In this document: positions 23,610-31,966 of the stretch, piece after piece | Numbering within the stretch: the stretch's first letter is position 1 | Layout: each line of letters begins with the position of its first letter | NCBI GenBank assembly: GCA_017619975.1 | Contig: JAFZRH010000016.1 | Span: 1 to 37,221, forward strand | Origin: Lachnospiraceae bacterium | Lineage (GTDB): Bacteria > Bacillota > Clostridia > Lachnospirales > Lachnospiraceae | Length of the DNA: 37,221 nt | Direction of reading: 5' to 3' | Notes under the pieces: model-generated | What the model was told of the DNA's origin: nothing | Database searches by the model: none | The model's input: only the letters and a program-made list of their open reading frames with translations | Position numbers and translations under genes: made by a program

Positions 23610-24968
23610 TTATGCATTGTTTTTATAATGCAGCCTTATTTCCCCGTTTTCTTCATAAATGACCGCCTGAGCGGTAAAGCTCAGCTTTTCAACCGCTTCC
23701 AGGTATTCCGAAATGCTGGCAAAGGCTGTATGTTTCTGTGCAATGACGGCTTTTGCTTTTTCGGCATCGTTTTCCAACAGCCGCACAGCCGTCTCCGCCT
23801 GGATCTTCGCGCTGACGACTGTTGCAAGATACGGATCTGTGATATAAAGATCGTTGCCGTGTTCCGTCCCCGAATAGCCGCCGATATTCGGATGGATCGC
23901 AGGCATGACCGAAGAAACATCCCCGATATCACTGCAGCCGGTCCCGAAAGGTCTGTTATTGTCGACTCTGTCCTCTCCCAGCAGATCTTTGGCGGCTTCC
24001 AGCGCCACCTTGGCAAAAAGCGGATCTCTATAGTATGGCGCGTATCCGTGCAGATCTTGAATCACCAGACCGCAGCCGATGGAGGCCGCTGCCGCTGCGA
24101 AAGCCCGATTGATCTTCTCGTTATAAAGAAGGATGGCATCCAGTGTCGCCGCCCGTACGTATGCCTCGATCGTGACGCAGTCCGGGATGGAATTCACGGC
24201 GGAGCCGCCGGCTGTGAGGATAGGATGAAAACGGACGTGATCAGTGTCCCGGAACGTCTCCCGGAGTGCATTGGCCGCATTTAAGGCGGCATTGGCCGCA
24301 TAGAGCGCATTGATGCCGTCATCCGGAGAACCGCCCGCATGCGCGGCTTTTCCGGTAAATGTGAACTGCTTGATGATACAGCCGTTGGAGCCGGGTGCAC
24401 TTTTGTAGCCCCGGCCGTCTGCCATGTGGATCATCATGCACAGGTCTGCACCATCCAGGATGCCGCGGGCCATCAGTTCCTGTTTTCCGCCGAAGAAACG
24501 GATGATGCCCTGATCTTTTAACTGCTGACGGTATTCCAGTTCAATCAGTTCTTCCGCCGGAACGGCAATCAGGCGGATCTTTCCGCTCAGTCCGTCCAGT
24601 GCGCCCGGCGCTTTGAGGCCGACAGCCAGTCCGTAAAGGGCTGCCGCCTGGCAGTTGTGTCCGCAGGCGTGCACGGCTCCAGTTTCGGGATCACACTCCG
24701 GATGTGTCGGAACGATCAGCGCGTCCAGTTCACCGAAAACCGCAAGACAGGGACCGGGCTTTCCGCTGTCCAGATCCGTATAGAAGCCGGGGATATTTCC
24801 GAATTCCGTGAGCGTATATCCGAGTTCTTCAAATAATCCCTTCAGATAGCGATGTGTTTTCCATTCTCTGTATCCCGTTTCCGGATGCTTCCAGATGAAC
24901 CGCTCTGCCGCGAGGATCTTCTCTTTTCCGTTCTCTATGGCTGTCAGTATTGCCGAATAATCTTTCAC
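23610..24968 (-). CDS. M20 family amidohydrolase
   Basis: 452-aa zinc aminoacylase/carboxypeptidase-like enzyme of peptidase family M20 (AbgB/HipO-like). Metal-site motifs are GELDAL (about 78-83), HACGHNCQ (103-110) and PAEE (135-138), with FTGKAAHAGGSPDDGINAL in the dimerisation domain. Likely splits an acyl group from an amino acid or peptide; the substrate is unknown. GTG start at 24968 with AGGAG six bases before it. It is a lone gene with its own promoter. Confidence 0.9.
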   Translation of the reverse strand: MKDYSAILTAIENGKEKILAAERFIWKHPETGYREWKTHRYLKGLFEELGYTLTEFGNIPGFYTDLDSGKPGPCLAVFGELDALIVPTHPECDPETGAVHACGHNCQAAALYGLAVGLKAPGALDGLSGKIRLIAVPAEELIELEYRQQLKDQGIIRFFGGKQELMARGILDGADLCMMIHMADGRGYKSAPGSNGCIIKQFTFTGKAAHAGGSPDDGINALYAANAALNAANALRETFRDTDHVRFHPILTAGGSAVNSIPDCVTIEAYVRAATLDAILLYNEKINRAFAAAAASIGCGLVIQDLHGYAPYYRDPLFAKVALEAAKDLLGEDRVDNNRPFGTGCSDIGDVSSVMPAIHPNIGGYSGTEHGNDLYITDPYLATVVSAKIQAETAVRLLENDAEKAKAVIAQKHTAFASISEYLEAVEKLSFTAQAVIYEENGEIRLHYKNNA

Positions 24969-25012
24969 ACCGCTCTCCTTTCGTGCCGCTCGTACGAATG
25001 TTTTCTACCGTT

Positions 25013-25041
25013 TTTTTACCACAGTCTTCTTCTTTTGACAA
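25013..25041 (-). promoter_or_regulatory. Promoter of the M20 amidohydrolase
   Basis: On the minus strand TTGTCA (25036-25041), 17 bp, TAAAAA (25013-25018). The -10 is poor, so this is tentative. Confidence 0.4.
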
Positions 25042-25084
25042 GCTGTAAAACCGGGGGCATTTTTTTGTTCCGCACGGCGCAGAG

Positions 25085-25124
25085 AAAAACAAAATAAAAT
25101 GAGAACGGCGGGGGGACCGTTCTC
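25085..25124 (-). terminator. Terminator of the YneA-like gene
   Basis: On the minus strand GAGAACGG (25117-25124) pairs with CCGTTCTC (25101-25108) around a C-rich loop, followed by ATTTTATTTTGTTTTT. No T-tract exists on the plus strand. Confidence 0.82.
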
Positions 25125-25149
25125 AAGGGGAAACCGGGATTGAAGGAAT

Positions 25150-25473
25150 TTATTGATAATAGGGGATGATCAGGATCTGTCCGGGCCTCAAACGGTCTTC
25201 CCGGCAGATCTGGTTGATCTGCCGCAGCGTATCGACGTAGTCGCTGATATCACTGTAGGCGGGGGCGTATTTCTGCGCAAGGCTCCAAAGACTGTCACCT
25301 GCTTCGATCCTGACAGACGTATAATACACTTCTTTTTCTTCCTGCTTGGCCGAAGCGGCCGCCATGCCCTTTCCCCAGAACAGAATAATCAGGACTCCTG
25401 CGGCCAGGATCAGGGCATAGATCAGGGCTCTTTTTCTGTTCACTGTTTTTCTTCTGCTTCTCTTTGTATTCAT
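25150..25473 (-). CDS. YneA-like LysM protein, SOS cell-division inhibitor candidate
   Basis: 107-aa protein: a basic N-terminus (KRSRRKTVNRKR), one membrane segment (about residues 15-34), and a C-terminal LysM domain (VRIEAGDSLWSLAQKYAP then LRPGQILIIPYY). The architecture and divergent placement next to lexA match YneA of Bacillus, which halts division during SOS. ATG at 25471-25473 follows AGAGGTGA; the longer in-frame start would run across the promoter and LexA boxes. The promoter carries a LexA box between -35 and -10. Confidence 0.85.
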   Translation of the reverse strand: MNTKRSRRKTVNRKRALIYALILAAGVLIILFWGKGMAAASAKQEEKEVYYTSVRIEAGDSLWSLAQKYAPAYSDISDYVDTLRQINQICREDRLRPGQILIIPYYQ

Positions 25474-25495
25474 GCTGTCACCTCTTTGCTTTAGT

Positions 25496-25507
25496 GAACA
25501 TTTGTTC
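25496..25507. promoter_or_regulatory. LexA box 1
   Basis: GAACATTTGTTC, a near-perfect palindrome of the Firmicute SOS type (GAAC-N4-GTTC). It lies downstream of the yneA-like start point, where bound LexA would block elongation or initiation. Confidence 0.8.
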
Positions 25508-25518
25508 TGTGTATCTGC

Positions 25519-25547
25519 ATCATACACCCCGAACAAATGTTTGTCAA
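25519..25547 (-). promoter_or_regulatory. Promoter of the YneA-like gene
   Basis: On the minus strand TTGACA (25542-25547), 17 bp, TATGAT (25519-25524). LexA box 2 lies in the spacer and touches the -35, so repression by LexA is expected. Confidence 0.8.
25530..25543. promoter_or_regulatory. LexA box 2
   Basis: CGAACAAATGTTTG: CGAAC-N4-GTTTG, one base off the symmetric consensus. It sits between the -10 and -35 of the yneA-like promoter. Confidence 0.85.
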
Positions 25548-25566
25548 TACTTTTTCCGCAAAAAAT

Positions 25567-25580
25567 CGAACAAATTTTTG
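25567..25580. promoter_or_regulatory. LexA box 3 (weaker)
   Basis: CGAACAAATTTTTG keeps the CGAAC half; the right half is TTTTG. It abuts box 4 and is upstream of the lexA -35. Confidence 0.65.
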
Positions 25581-25594
25581 CAAACAAATGTTTG
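25581..25594. promoter_or_regulatory. LexA box 4
   Basis: CAAACAAATGTTTG, flanked by G and C to give a 16-bp dyad. It overlaps the first bases of the lexA -35 (25592-25597), the expected place for autoregulation. Confidence 0.8.
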
Positions 25595-25620
25595 CATTTC
25601 ACAAAAAGCTGTGCTATACT
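25592..25620 (+). promoter_or_regulatory. Promoter of lexA
   Basis: TTGCAT (25592-25597), 17 bp, TATACT (25615-25620) preceded by TGC. The 24-nt leader carries a weak GGGGG ribosome site. Confidence 0.75.
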
Positions 25621-25650
25621 GGCAGTAACTGAATTATCGGGGGTTCTGTC

Positions 25651-26277
25651 ATGAGAAAGAAAGAAGGCCTCTCGGCCAAACAGAAAGAAATACTGGACTT
25701 TATCCGCTCCGAGATCCTTGCGAAGGGCTATCCGCCTACGGTCCGCGAGATCGGCGAAAAAGTAAAACTTCGTTCCACTTCTTCCGTGCACGCCCATCTT
25801 TCCACGCTGGAAGCCGGCGGCTATATCCGGAGAGATCCCAGCAAGCCGCGCACCATAGAAATCTGCACCGGCGAGGCGTATCCCGAAAGGCGCGAGATGC
25901 TGAACATCCCCGTCGTCGGACAGGTCGCCGCGGGTCAGCCGATCCTGGCGGAGCAGAACATCGAGAGCTATTTCCCTTATCCGGCAGACGAGCTCTCTCC
26001 CACACAGGCGAATTTATTTATGCTGGAAGTTAAAGGCGACAGCATGATCCAAATCGGGATCCTGAACGGTGACCGTCTGATCTGCCAGGAAGCCGCGTCC
26101 GTCCGGAACGGAGAACTGGCCGTCGTACTGGTAGAGGACTCTGCCACCGTAAAGCGTTTTTACAAAGAAAACGGTCACTTCCGCCTGCAGCCGGAAAATG
26201 ACGAAATGGAACCGATCATCGTGGAGGACTGCCGGATCCTGGGCAAACCGGTGGCGCTGATCCGCAGCTTCCGGTAA
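25651..26277 (+). CDS. lexA: LexA SOS repressor
   Basis: 208-aa repressor of the DNA-damage response, which cleaves itself when RecA filaments form. Winged HTH domain (residues 1-72, GYPPTVREIGEKVKLRSTSSVHAHL, read as GYPPTVREIG / EKVKLRSTSSVHAHL), cleavage site Ala94-Gly95 (QVAAGQP), catalytic Ser131 (KGDSM) and Lys168 (TVKRF). Length matches the family (about 205 aa). Four LexA-type boxes in the shared 177-bp gap with the yneA-like gene show autoregulation. It converges with recN across a bidirectional terminator. Confidence 0.97.
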   Translation: MRKKEGLSAKQKEILDFIRSEILAKGYPPTVREIGEKVKLRSTSSVHAHLSTLEAGGYIRRDPSKPRTIEICTGEAYPERREMLNIPVVGQVAAGQPILAEQNIESYFPYPADELSPTQANLFMLEVKGDSMIQIGILNGDRLICQEAASVRNGELAVVLVEDSATVKRFYKENGHFRLQPENDEMEPIIVEDCRILGKPVALIRSFR

Positions 26278-26292
26278 AAGAACAGGAAAAGG

Positions 26293-26322
26293 AAAAGAAC
26301 AGGCTTTCAGGCCTGTTCTTTT
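26293..26322. terminator. Bidirectional terminator between lexA and recN
   Basis: AAAAGAACAGGC (26293-26304) and GCCTGTTCTTTT (26311-26322) form a perfect 12-bp stem with a 6-nt loop, with T-tracts in both directions. The recN stop codon (26307-26309) lies in the loop, so one arm also encodes the last recN codons. Confidence 0.88.
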
Positions 26323-27968
26323 AATTCCCGGGCAGCTTTGAGGACGCTTTCACCGAGCCTGTCTCCACCCATCAGCCGCGCCAGTTCTCCGACGGCGCCT
26401 TCCTGATCCAGAAGTCGGATCCGGGTCTGTGTGCGGCCGCCGGCTGTTTCCTTGCTGATCTCGTAATGCCGGTCAGCCGGTGCCGCGATCTGCGGCAGAT
26501 GGGTTATCAGAAGGACCTGGCGGTAACGAGAGATCTCCTTCAGCTTCGTACCCACTTTCCGGGCTGTCAGGCCGCTGATGCCGCTGTCGATCTCATCAAA
26601 GATCACGGTCGGGATGCGGTCGCGGTCGGCTAAGATCGTCTTGATTGCGAGCATGATGCGGGAAAGTTCTCCGCCGGAAGCAGCTTTCTGCAGCGGCAGC
26701 AGCGGTTCTCCGGGGTTCAGCGAAATCATGAAGCAGGCTTCATCCTGTCCGTCCGGACCGGGATCCTTTGTTTCGGAAAGTCGTGTCTCGACCTGTACGG
26801 AAAGGAAATTCAGTTCTTTTAAGGCGGTACTCAGTTCGGCATCCAGCCGGGGCGCAGCCTGCCGGCGGATCCGGCTCAGTCTGTCCGCACTCTGCCGCAT
26901 CTGATGCTCCGCTGTTTCCAGACGGGCGGCAGCCGCTTCCCTTCGCGCCGCGTAGTCTTCCAGACGGTCCCGCTCCTCTTCCCTCTCGTCCAGGGCCCGG
27001 TTATCCGGGGCGCACAGATCTCCGTATTTCAGTTCCAGACGGTTCAGTTCATCCAGCCGTTTTTCGGTGTCATACAGCTCCTGCGGATCAAAGCGGGATT
27101 CTTCCAGATAGGAACGGATCTCCTTTTCCGCCTCGGAGAGCATCTCCTGCGCGGTATTGAAATCGTCCAGAACGGCCTGCACAGAAGGCGCAACGCCAGC
27201 TATGCGGCTGACTTCCCGGTATGCCTGCATCAGAAGATCCACCGTGTTTTCCCGGCCTTCACTGATATATTCCAGAGCCTTTCCGAGGCCGCTCTCGATC
27301 TTTTCGAACGAGGACATTTCTCTGTGACGGGCGGAAAGCTCGTCTCGTTCGCCGGGTCTGACCGCGGCTCTTTCGATCTCTTCGATCTCATAGTTCAGAA
27401 AATCAAGACGGCGCAGCCGTTCTTCCTCCGAGAGCGAGAAGCTTTCCAGCTCGGCGCAGGCCTGTTTCCATTCTTCGTACGCGCCTTTTAAGATTTCCTT
27501 TTCCCGGCGGCTGTCCTCTCCGGCGAACTCGTCCAGGATCTCCAGCTGACGTTTCGGTTTGAGAAGCGACTGATGCTCGTTCTGGCCGTGAATATCCAGC
27601 AAAAGCTCGGTAACGGCACGCAGTCTGGCGGCCGTTGCAAATTCGTCGTTGATCCGGCAGAGACTGCGGTTCGGCTGGATCCGCCGGGAGATCAGCAGCA
27701 GTCCGTCCTCGGGAACCGCATCCAATTCGCGCAAAGCATCGCAGAGTCCCTCCTCTTCCACCGAAAAGACCAGTTCTATCAGCGCCTCGTCGGCGCCGCG
27801 GCGAATGATCTCCGCCCCGGCCCGCGCGCCCAGTCCCGCACTGATCGCGTCGATCAGGATGGATTTGCCCGCGCCGGTCTCGCCGGTCAGCACGTTGAGC
27901 CCGCTGCCGAATTCGATCCGCGCCTCTTCGATCAGGGCAAAATTTTTGACGTGACAGGATATCAGCAT
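26307..27968 (-). CDS. recN: DNA repair protein RecN
   Basis: 553-aa SMC-like ATPase that acts early at DNA double-strand breaks. N-terminal Walker A GETGAGKS (about 29-36), long coiled-coil arms (about 150-370, rich in Glu/Arg/Leu), then the C-terminal ABC signature SGGELSRIMLAIK and Walker B PTVIFDEIDSGISG. It lies 9 nt after nadK and ends the minus-strand operon. argR, which sits between nadK and recN in many Firmicutes, is absent here. No LexA box is seen within its own upstream gap. Confidence 0.97.
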   Translation of the reverse strand: MLISCHVKNFALIEEARIEFGSGLNVLTGETGAGKSILIDAISAGLGARAGAEIIRRGADEALIELVFSVEEEGLCDALRELDAVPEDGLLLISRRIQPNRSLCRINDEFATAARLRAVTELLLDIHGQNEHQSLLKPKRQLEILDEFAGEDSRREKEILKGAYEEWKQACAELESFSLSEEERLRRLDFLNYEIEEIERAAVRPGERDELSARHREMSSFEKIESGLGKALEYISEGRENTVDLLMQAYREVSRIAGVAPSVQAVLDDFNTAQEMLSEAEKEIRSYLEESRFDPQELYDTEKRLDELNRLELKYGDLCAPDNRALDEREEERDRLEDYAARREAAAARLETAEHQMRQSADRLSRIRRQAAPRLDAELSTALKELNFLSVQVETRLSETKDPGPDGQDEACFMISLNPGEPLLPLQKAASGGELSRIMLAIKTILADRDRIPTVIFDEIDSGISGLTARKVGTKLKEISRYRQVLLITHLPQIAAPADRHYEISKETAGGRTQTRIRLLDQEGAVGELARLMGGDRLGESVLKAARELKEQA

Positions 27969-27977
27969 GACGCTCCT

Positions 27978-28805
27978 TTAATCGGGCAGCTTGATCCGCA
28001 TCGTTTCGATAAAACTGCGTTCGCTCAGCTTCAGGAACTGGATCGTCGTGGAAGCCTGCGTGATCTCCACGCTGTCGCCGACGTCCAGCGTTTCCGGCTT
28101 TTCACCGTCGAAACAGACCTGAAAAGCTTCCTCTGTCTCATTGCCGCTGGAGGGCGGCAGGATCTCGACGGAGATTTTGTCACTCGGTGAGAATACGATG
28201 CTGCGGTTGTTTAACGAGTGTGCCGCAACGGGGGTCAGAACCAGCAGACGGGCTGTGGGTTCCACGATCGGTCCGCCTGCGGAAAAATTGTAGGCAGTGG
28301 ACCCGGTCGGCGTCGAGGCGATAAGGCCGTCACAGCGGTAATCCTTTAGGAATTGTCCGTTGACGTAAACGCGCAGATTGACGATCTTCATCGCGTTTTT
28401 CGAGCGGACCACGACGTCGTTCAGAGCCCGGTGCCGCCCGGCAGAGCGTCCGTTTCTATAGATCCGTCCGAAGATCATCATGCGCTTTTCACGGATGAAA
28501 CGATCCTCCAGGAGGGCGTCAAGCACCGTCGGGATCATCCTCCGGTCGCCTTCGGTCAGATAGCCCACCGTGCCGGTATTGATACCGATAAAGGAAAGGG
28601 ACAGATCGGCGAAGCGGCGGACGACGCGCAGCAGCGTTCCGTCGCCGCCCAGCGTGATCACGCATTCGGTCTCGGGATCGGGTTTCAGGCCGTCTTCATG
28701 GATCATGCAGGTAGCACCGCGCTCCGTCAGATAAGCGGCGACCTGATCACGCAGGCGGAAGCCTTCGTCCTTATAGATGTTGCTGACTAAGTAAAAACGC
28801 TTCAT
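27978..28805 (-). CDS. nadK: NAD kinase
   Basis: 275-aa enzyme that phosphorylates NAD to NADP. GGDGT (53-57) is the ATP/NAD site, followed by NTGTVGYLTE (residues 74-83) and the DGLIASTPTGSTAYNFSAGG block. Tight spacing with tlyA upstream (9 nt) and recN downstream (9 nt) indicates one transcript. Length is ordinary. Confidence 0.96.
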   Translation of the reverse strand: MKRFYLVSNIYKDEGFRLRDQVAAYLTERGATCMIHEDGLKPDPETECVITLGGDGTLLRVVRRFADLSLSFIGINTGTVGYLTEGDRRMIPTVLDALLEDRFIREKRMMIFGRIYRNGRSAGRHRALNDVVVRSKNAMKIVNLRVYVNGQFLKDYRCDGLIASTPTGSTAYNFSAGGPIVEPTARLLVLTPVAAHSLNNRSIVFSPSDKISVEILPPSSGNETEEAFQVCFDGEKPETLDVGDSVEITQASTTIQFLKLSERSFIETMRIKLPD

Positions 28806-28814
28806 AAACGGCCT

Positions 28815-29645
28815 CTATTTCTCCGCGTCCAGCGATTCATGCGAGATCCGGACCAGTTCCCGGATGGTTTCATTTTTGATTTCCCCGTTTTCGCCTTCCG
28901 GCGAAGCATCCTGCGGCAGTTTGCGCAGATACATCAGATATTCGATATTCCCTTCCGGCCCTTTGATGGGTGAATAGTCCAGAGCGAGCACTTGATACCC
29001 GTGAGCCGCCGCGAAGGAAGTTACTTCCCCGAGCACCTCCCGGTGAACGGCCGGATCGCGGACGACGCCTTTTTTCCCCACCTTTTCCCGTCCCGCTTCA
29101 AACTGCGGCTTGACCAGGCAGACCAGCTCGGCATCTTCCGAGAGCAGCGGGTACAGGGCCGGCAGGACCAGCTTCAAAGAGATAAAGGAAACGTCCACCG
29201 ACGCAAAACCGGCCTTTGTGCCGAGCTGCTCCGGTGTCAGATACCGGACGTTTGTTTTTTCCATGCACACGACACGCTCGTCCGTGCGCAGCTTATAGGC
29301 CAGCTGACCGTAGCCGACATCGACCGCAAAGACTTTGGCGGCTCCGTTCTGCAGCATACAGTCCGTAAAACCGCCCGTGGAAGCGCCGATATCCAGACAG
29401 GTCTTTCCGGCAAGACTGATCGGAAAGCTTTTCAGCGCTTTTTCCAGCTTCAGGCCGCCGCGGCTGACGTAAGGCAGCGTCTTTCCGTGAAACTCGATAA
29501 GAGCGTCGTCATCAAAACGGTCTCCCGCTTTATCTTCCCGGACGCCGTTGACAAAGATTTCGCCCGCCATGATCATCGTTTTTGCCTGTTCCCGGGAGGC
29601 GGCGAGACCTTTTTCCGTAACCAAAATATCCAGCCGGTTCTTCAT
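28815..29645 (-). CDS. tlyA: TlyA family rRNA (cytidine-2'-O)-methyltransferase
   Basis: 276-aa protein with an N-terminal S4 RNA-binding domain (residues 3-62) and an FtsJ-type methyltransferase domain with AdoMet motif LDIGASTGGFTDCML (about 84-98) and KPQFEAGRE. TlyA methylates C1409 of 16S rRNA, and in longer forms C1920 of 23S; whether this copy is TlyA-I or -II cannot be decided. Some family members are called hemolysins, which is not supported here. Its ATG overlaps the dxs stop by ATGA. Confidence 0.94.
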   Translation of the reverse strand: MKNRLDILVTEKGLAASREQAKTMIMAGEIFVNGVREDKAGDRFDDDALIEFHGKTLPYVSRGGLKLEKALKSFPISLAGKTCLDIGASTGGFTDCMLQNGAAKVFAVDVGYGQLAYKLRTDERVVCMEKTNVRYLTPEQLGTKAGFASVDVSFISLKLVLPALYPLLSEDAELVCLVKPQFEAGREKVGKKGVVRDPAVHREVLGEVTSFAAAHGYQVLALDYSPIKGPEGNIEYLMYLRKLPQDASPEGENGEIKNETIRELVRISHESLDAEK

Positions 29646-31510
29646 GGTGCGATCTCCTGCCAGCTTCTCACGATCCTGTCCAGAATGCTTTCGGTATCCA
29701 GTCCGATCTGTTTTTTCAGTTCGGCGACGCTGCCGTGGGAGTAGAAAGCGTCTTCGGGGGCAAAGTCCAGCAAACGGAACGGAAGCTTCTCCGCTTCGCA
29801 GAAATCCGCGATATGCTCTCCCAGCGCGCCGCTGCGGTTGCTCTCCTCCAGTACCGCCAGCAGACGGTGCGTTGCGGAAAGAGAACGAAGCAGCTGCCGG
29901 TCAAAAGGCTTTACAAAGCGGGCGTTGACCAGCGTCGGTTCAAAACCTTTCCGGCGGAGGGCTTCCGCAAGCGTCTGAGCGGTCTGCACCATGCTGCCTG
30001 CGGCAAAGAGCAGGATATCCCGCCCTTCTTCCAGGATCTCCGCCTGACCGAAAAGGATCGGCGTGCGGGTATAGACCAGTTCTTCCGGCGCACAGCCGCG
30101 CGGATAGCGGATCGCAAGAGGACCTTTAAAGCTCTCGCTGAAACGGATCATTTCCTTCAGCTCCCGGCCGGCCCGAGGCGCCATCAGGGTCATGTTTGGA
30201 ATCGTCTGCAGGAAAGCGCTGTCCATCATGCCCTGATGCGTTACACCGTCCGCGCCGACCAGACCGGCCCGGTCGATCAGGAAGGTCACGTCTGCCTTCT
30301 GCAGCGCGATATCGTGAACGATCTGATCGTAGGAGCGCTGCAGGAATGTGGAATAGATGCAGACGTAAGGTTTGAAACCGCCTTTTGCCAGGCCGGACGC
30401 GAATGTGACGGCATGCTCCTCGGCGATGCCGACGTCAAAAAATCGGGACGGATATTTCTCTTTAAAGGCGGAAAGACCGGTGCCGCCGGTCATGGCTGCC
30501 GTAATCGCCAGGACCCTGTCATCCCGATCGGCCAGCTCCAGCAAAGCTTCGGAGGCGTAATCCGTATACGACTTCGTTCGAGCGCGTTTCTCCTCTCCGC
30601 TTGCGATATCGAAAGGGCCGATGCCGTGGAAGCGTTCCGGATCCTCTTCGGCGAAGCGGTATCCTTTGCCTTTTTTGGTCACCACATGCACCACGACCGC
30701 ACGGTCCAGACGCCGGGCATCCTCGAAAGCCTTCAGCATGGCAGCAATATTGTGTCCGTCGATCGGGCCGAGATAGGTCAGCCCCATGGTCTCGAAATAC
30801 ATATTCGGCAGGAAGATCTGCTTAACGACGTCTTTTGCCTTTCCGATCTGCCGGACCATGCTGTTGCCGACGCTGGGGATCTTGTCCAGCGTGTTCTTTA
30901 CGTTCTGCTTCAGGCGGTTGTAGCGGGGCGCCGTACGCAGATTCTGAAAGGCGCCTGACATGCCGCCGACGTTATCGCCGATGGATTTGCCGTTATCGTT
31001 CAGAACGATGATGAAATTGCCCTTCAGCTCGGTCGCGTTGTTCAGCGCTTCAAAGGCCATGCCGCCGGTCATGGAACCGTCCCCGATCACACTGACGACG
31101 GTATAATTCTCATGATTCAGATCCCGGGCCTTTGCCAGCCCCAGCCCGAGAGAAAGGGAGGTGGAGCTGTGTCCGGTGGTAAAAAGATCTGTCTCGCTCT
31201 CTTCCGTTCGGGGAAAGCCGCTCATGCCGCCGAACTGCCGCAGGGTATCAAAGCCTTCTTTCCGGCCTGTCAGCAGTTTGTGCACGTAGCACTGGTGACC
31301 GACGTCAAAAATTAATTTATCTTCGGGAAAGTTCAAAAACAGATGAAGGGCCATGGTCAATTCCACGACCCCCAGATTGGCGGAAAGATGTCCGCCTGTC
31401 TGACTGACTTTTTCCACAATAAACCGACGGATCTCCGCCGCCAAAGCCGGATAATCCTTCGGTTCGATCTTTTTTATATCATTTGTCTGCTTTATGGAAT
31501 CCAGAAGCAT
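29642..31510 (-). CDS. dxs: 1-deoxy-D-xylulose-5-phosphate synthase
   Basis: 622-aa TPP-dependent enzyme joining pyruvate and glyceraldehyde 3-phosphate to DXP, feeding the MEP isoprenoid pathway and the thiamine and pyridoxal routes. Visible: GHQCYVHKLLTGR, the TPP motif GDGSMTGGMAFEALNNA followed by NDN, DRAGLVGADGVTHQG in the transketolase-like middle domain, and the C-terminal transketolase domain with RYPRGC. It directly abuts nusB (stop and start codons adjacent). In many Clostridia xseA, xseB and ispA lie between nusB and dxs; none is here. Confidence 0.98.
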   Translation of the reverse strand: MLLDSIKQTNDIKKIEPKDYPALAAEIRRFIVEKVSQTGGHLSANLGVVELTMALHLFLNFPEDKLIFDVGHQCYVHKLLTGRKEGFDTLRQFGGMSGFPRTEESETDLFTTGHSSTSLSLGLGLAKARDLNHENYTVVSVIGDGSMTGGMAFEALNNATELKGNFIIVLNDNGKSIGDNVGGMSGAFQNLRTAPRYNRLKQNVKNTLDKIPSVGNSMVRQIGKAKDVVKQIFLPNMYFETMGLTYLGPIDGHNIAAMLKAFEDARRLDRAVVVHVVTKKGKGYRFAEEDPERFHGIGPFDIASGEEKRARTKSYTDYASEALLELADRDDRVLAITAAMTGGTGLSAFKEKYPSRFFDVGIAEEHAVTFASGLAKGGFKPYVCIYSTFLQRSYDQIVHDIALQKADVTFLIDRAGLVGADGVTHQGMMDSAFLQTIPNMTLMAPRAGRELKEMIRFSESFKGPLAIRYPRGCAPEELVYTRTPILFGQAEILEEGRDILLFAAGSMVQTAQTLAEALRRKGFEPTLVNARFVKPFDRQLLRSLSATHRLLAVLEESNRSGALGEHIADFCEAEKLPFRLLDFAPEDAFYSHGSVAELKKQIGLDTESILDRIVRSWQEIAP

Positions 31511-31948
31511 CTATTCTGTCAGATTCAGCGCGTCGGCCAGTTTGCCCAGCACGGCATTGACAAAACCGGGAGAATCTTCTCCTCCGTATGTTTTCGCGAG
31601 CTCCACCGCCTCATTGATGGCAACACGGTAAGGGATCTCATCGTCATATTTCATTTCAAACAGAGCCAGCCGGATAATCGCGAGTTCCGCCCGTCCCATC
31701 CGGTGCGTCTTCCATCCCGTTGCCACCTGATTGATCAGGGCATCCAGATCTTCCTGATGCGACATGATCTCGGCAGCCCGAGCACGCAGCTCGGCGCGGG
31801 ATTCTTCGTTCAGGCCTGCAGAATCCATTTCCCGGAGCAAATCGTCGTCTTCGGAAAGCGTTCTCAGCTGGCTTTCCACTTCCTCTGCGTTATAGAATTC
31901 GCACATGAAAAGCTGCTCAAATACAAATTTCCTTTTCTGTCTGTTCAT
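31511..31948 (-). CDS. nusB: Transcription antitermination protein NusB
   Basis: 145-aa all-helical protein that, with S10, loads the rRNA antitermination complex on boxA. N-terminal RKFVFEQLFMCEF resembles the arginine-rich RNA-binding helix, and the C-terminus carries the conserved EIPYRVAINEAVELAKTYGGEDSPGFVNAVLGKL, quoted here in parts: PYRVAINEAVELAKTYG and FVNAVLGKL. Follows the Asp23 gene by 18 nt. Confidence 0.96.
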   Translation of the reverse strand: MNRQKRKFVFEQLFMCEFYNAEEVESQLRTLSEDDDLLREMDSAGLNEESRAELRARAAEIMSHQEDLDALINQVATGWKTHRMGRAELAIIRLALFEMKYDDEIPYRVAINEAVELAKTYGGEDSPGFVNAVLGKLADALNLTE

Positions 31949-31966
31949 GAAAGAAATACCGCCCGT

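Noticed and set aside
29735-30958. 407-codon plus-strand frame opposite dxs
   Set aside because: Shadow of dxs, which has complete TPP-enzyme motifs and gene coupling on both sides.
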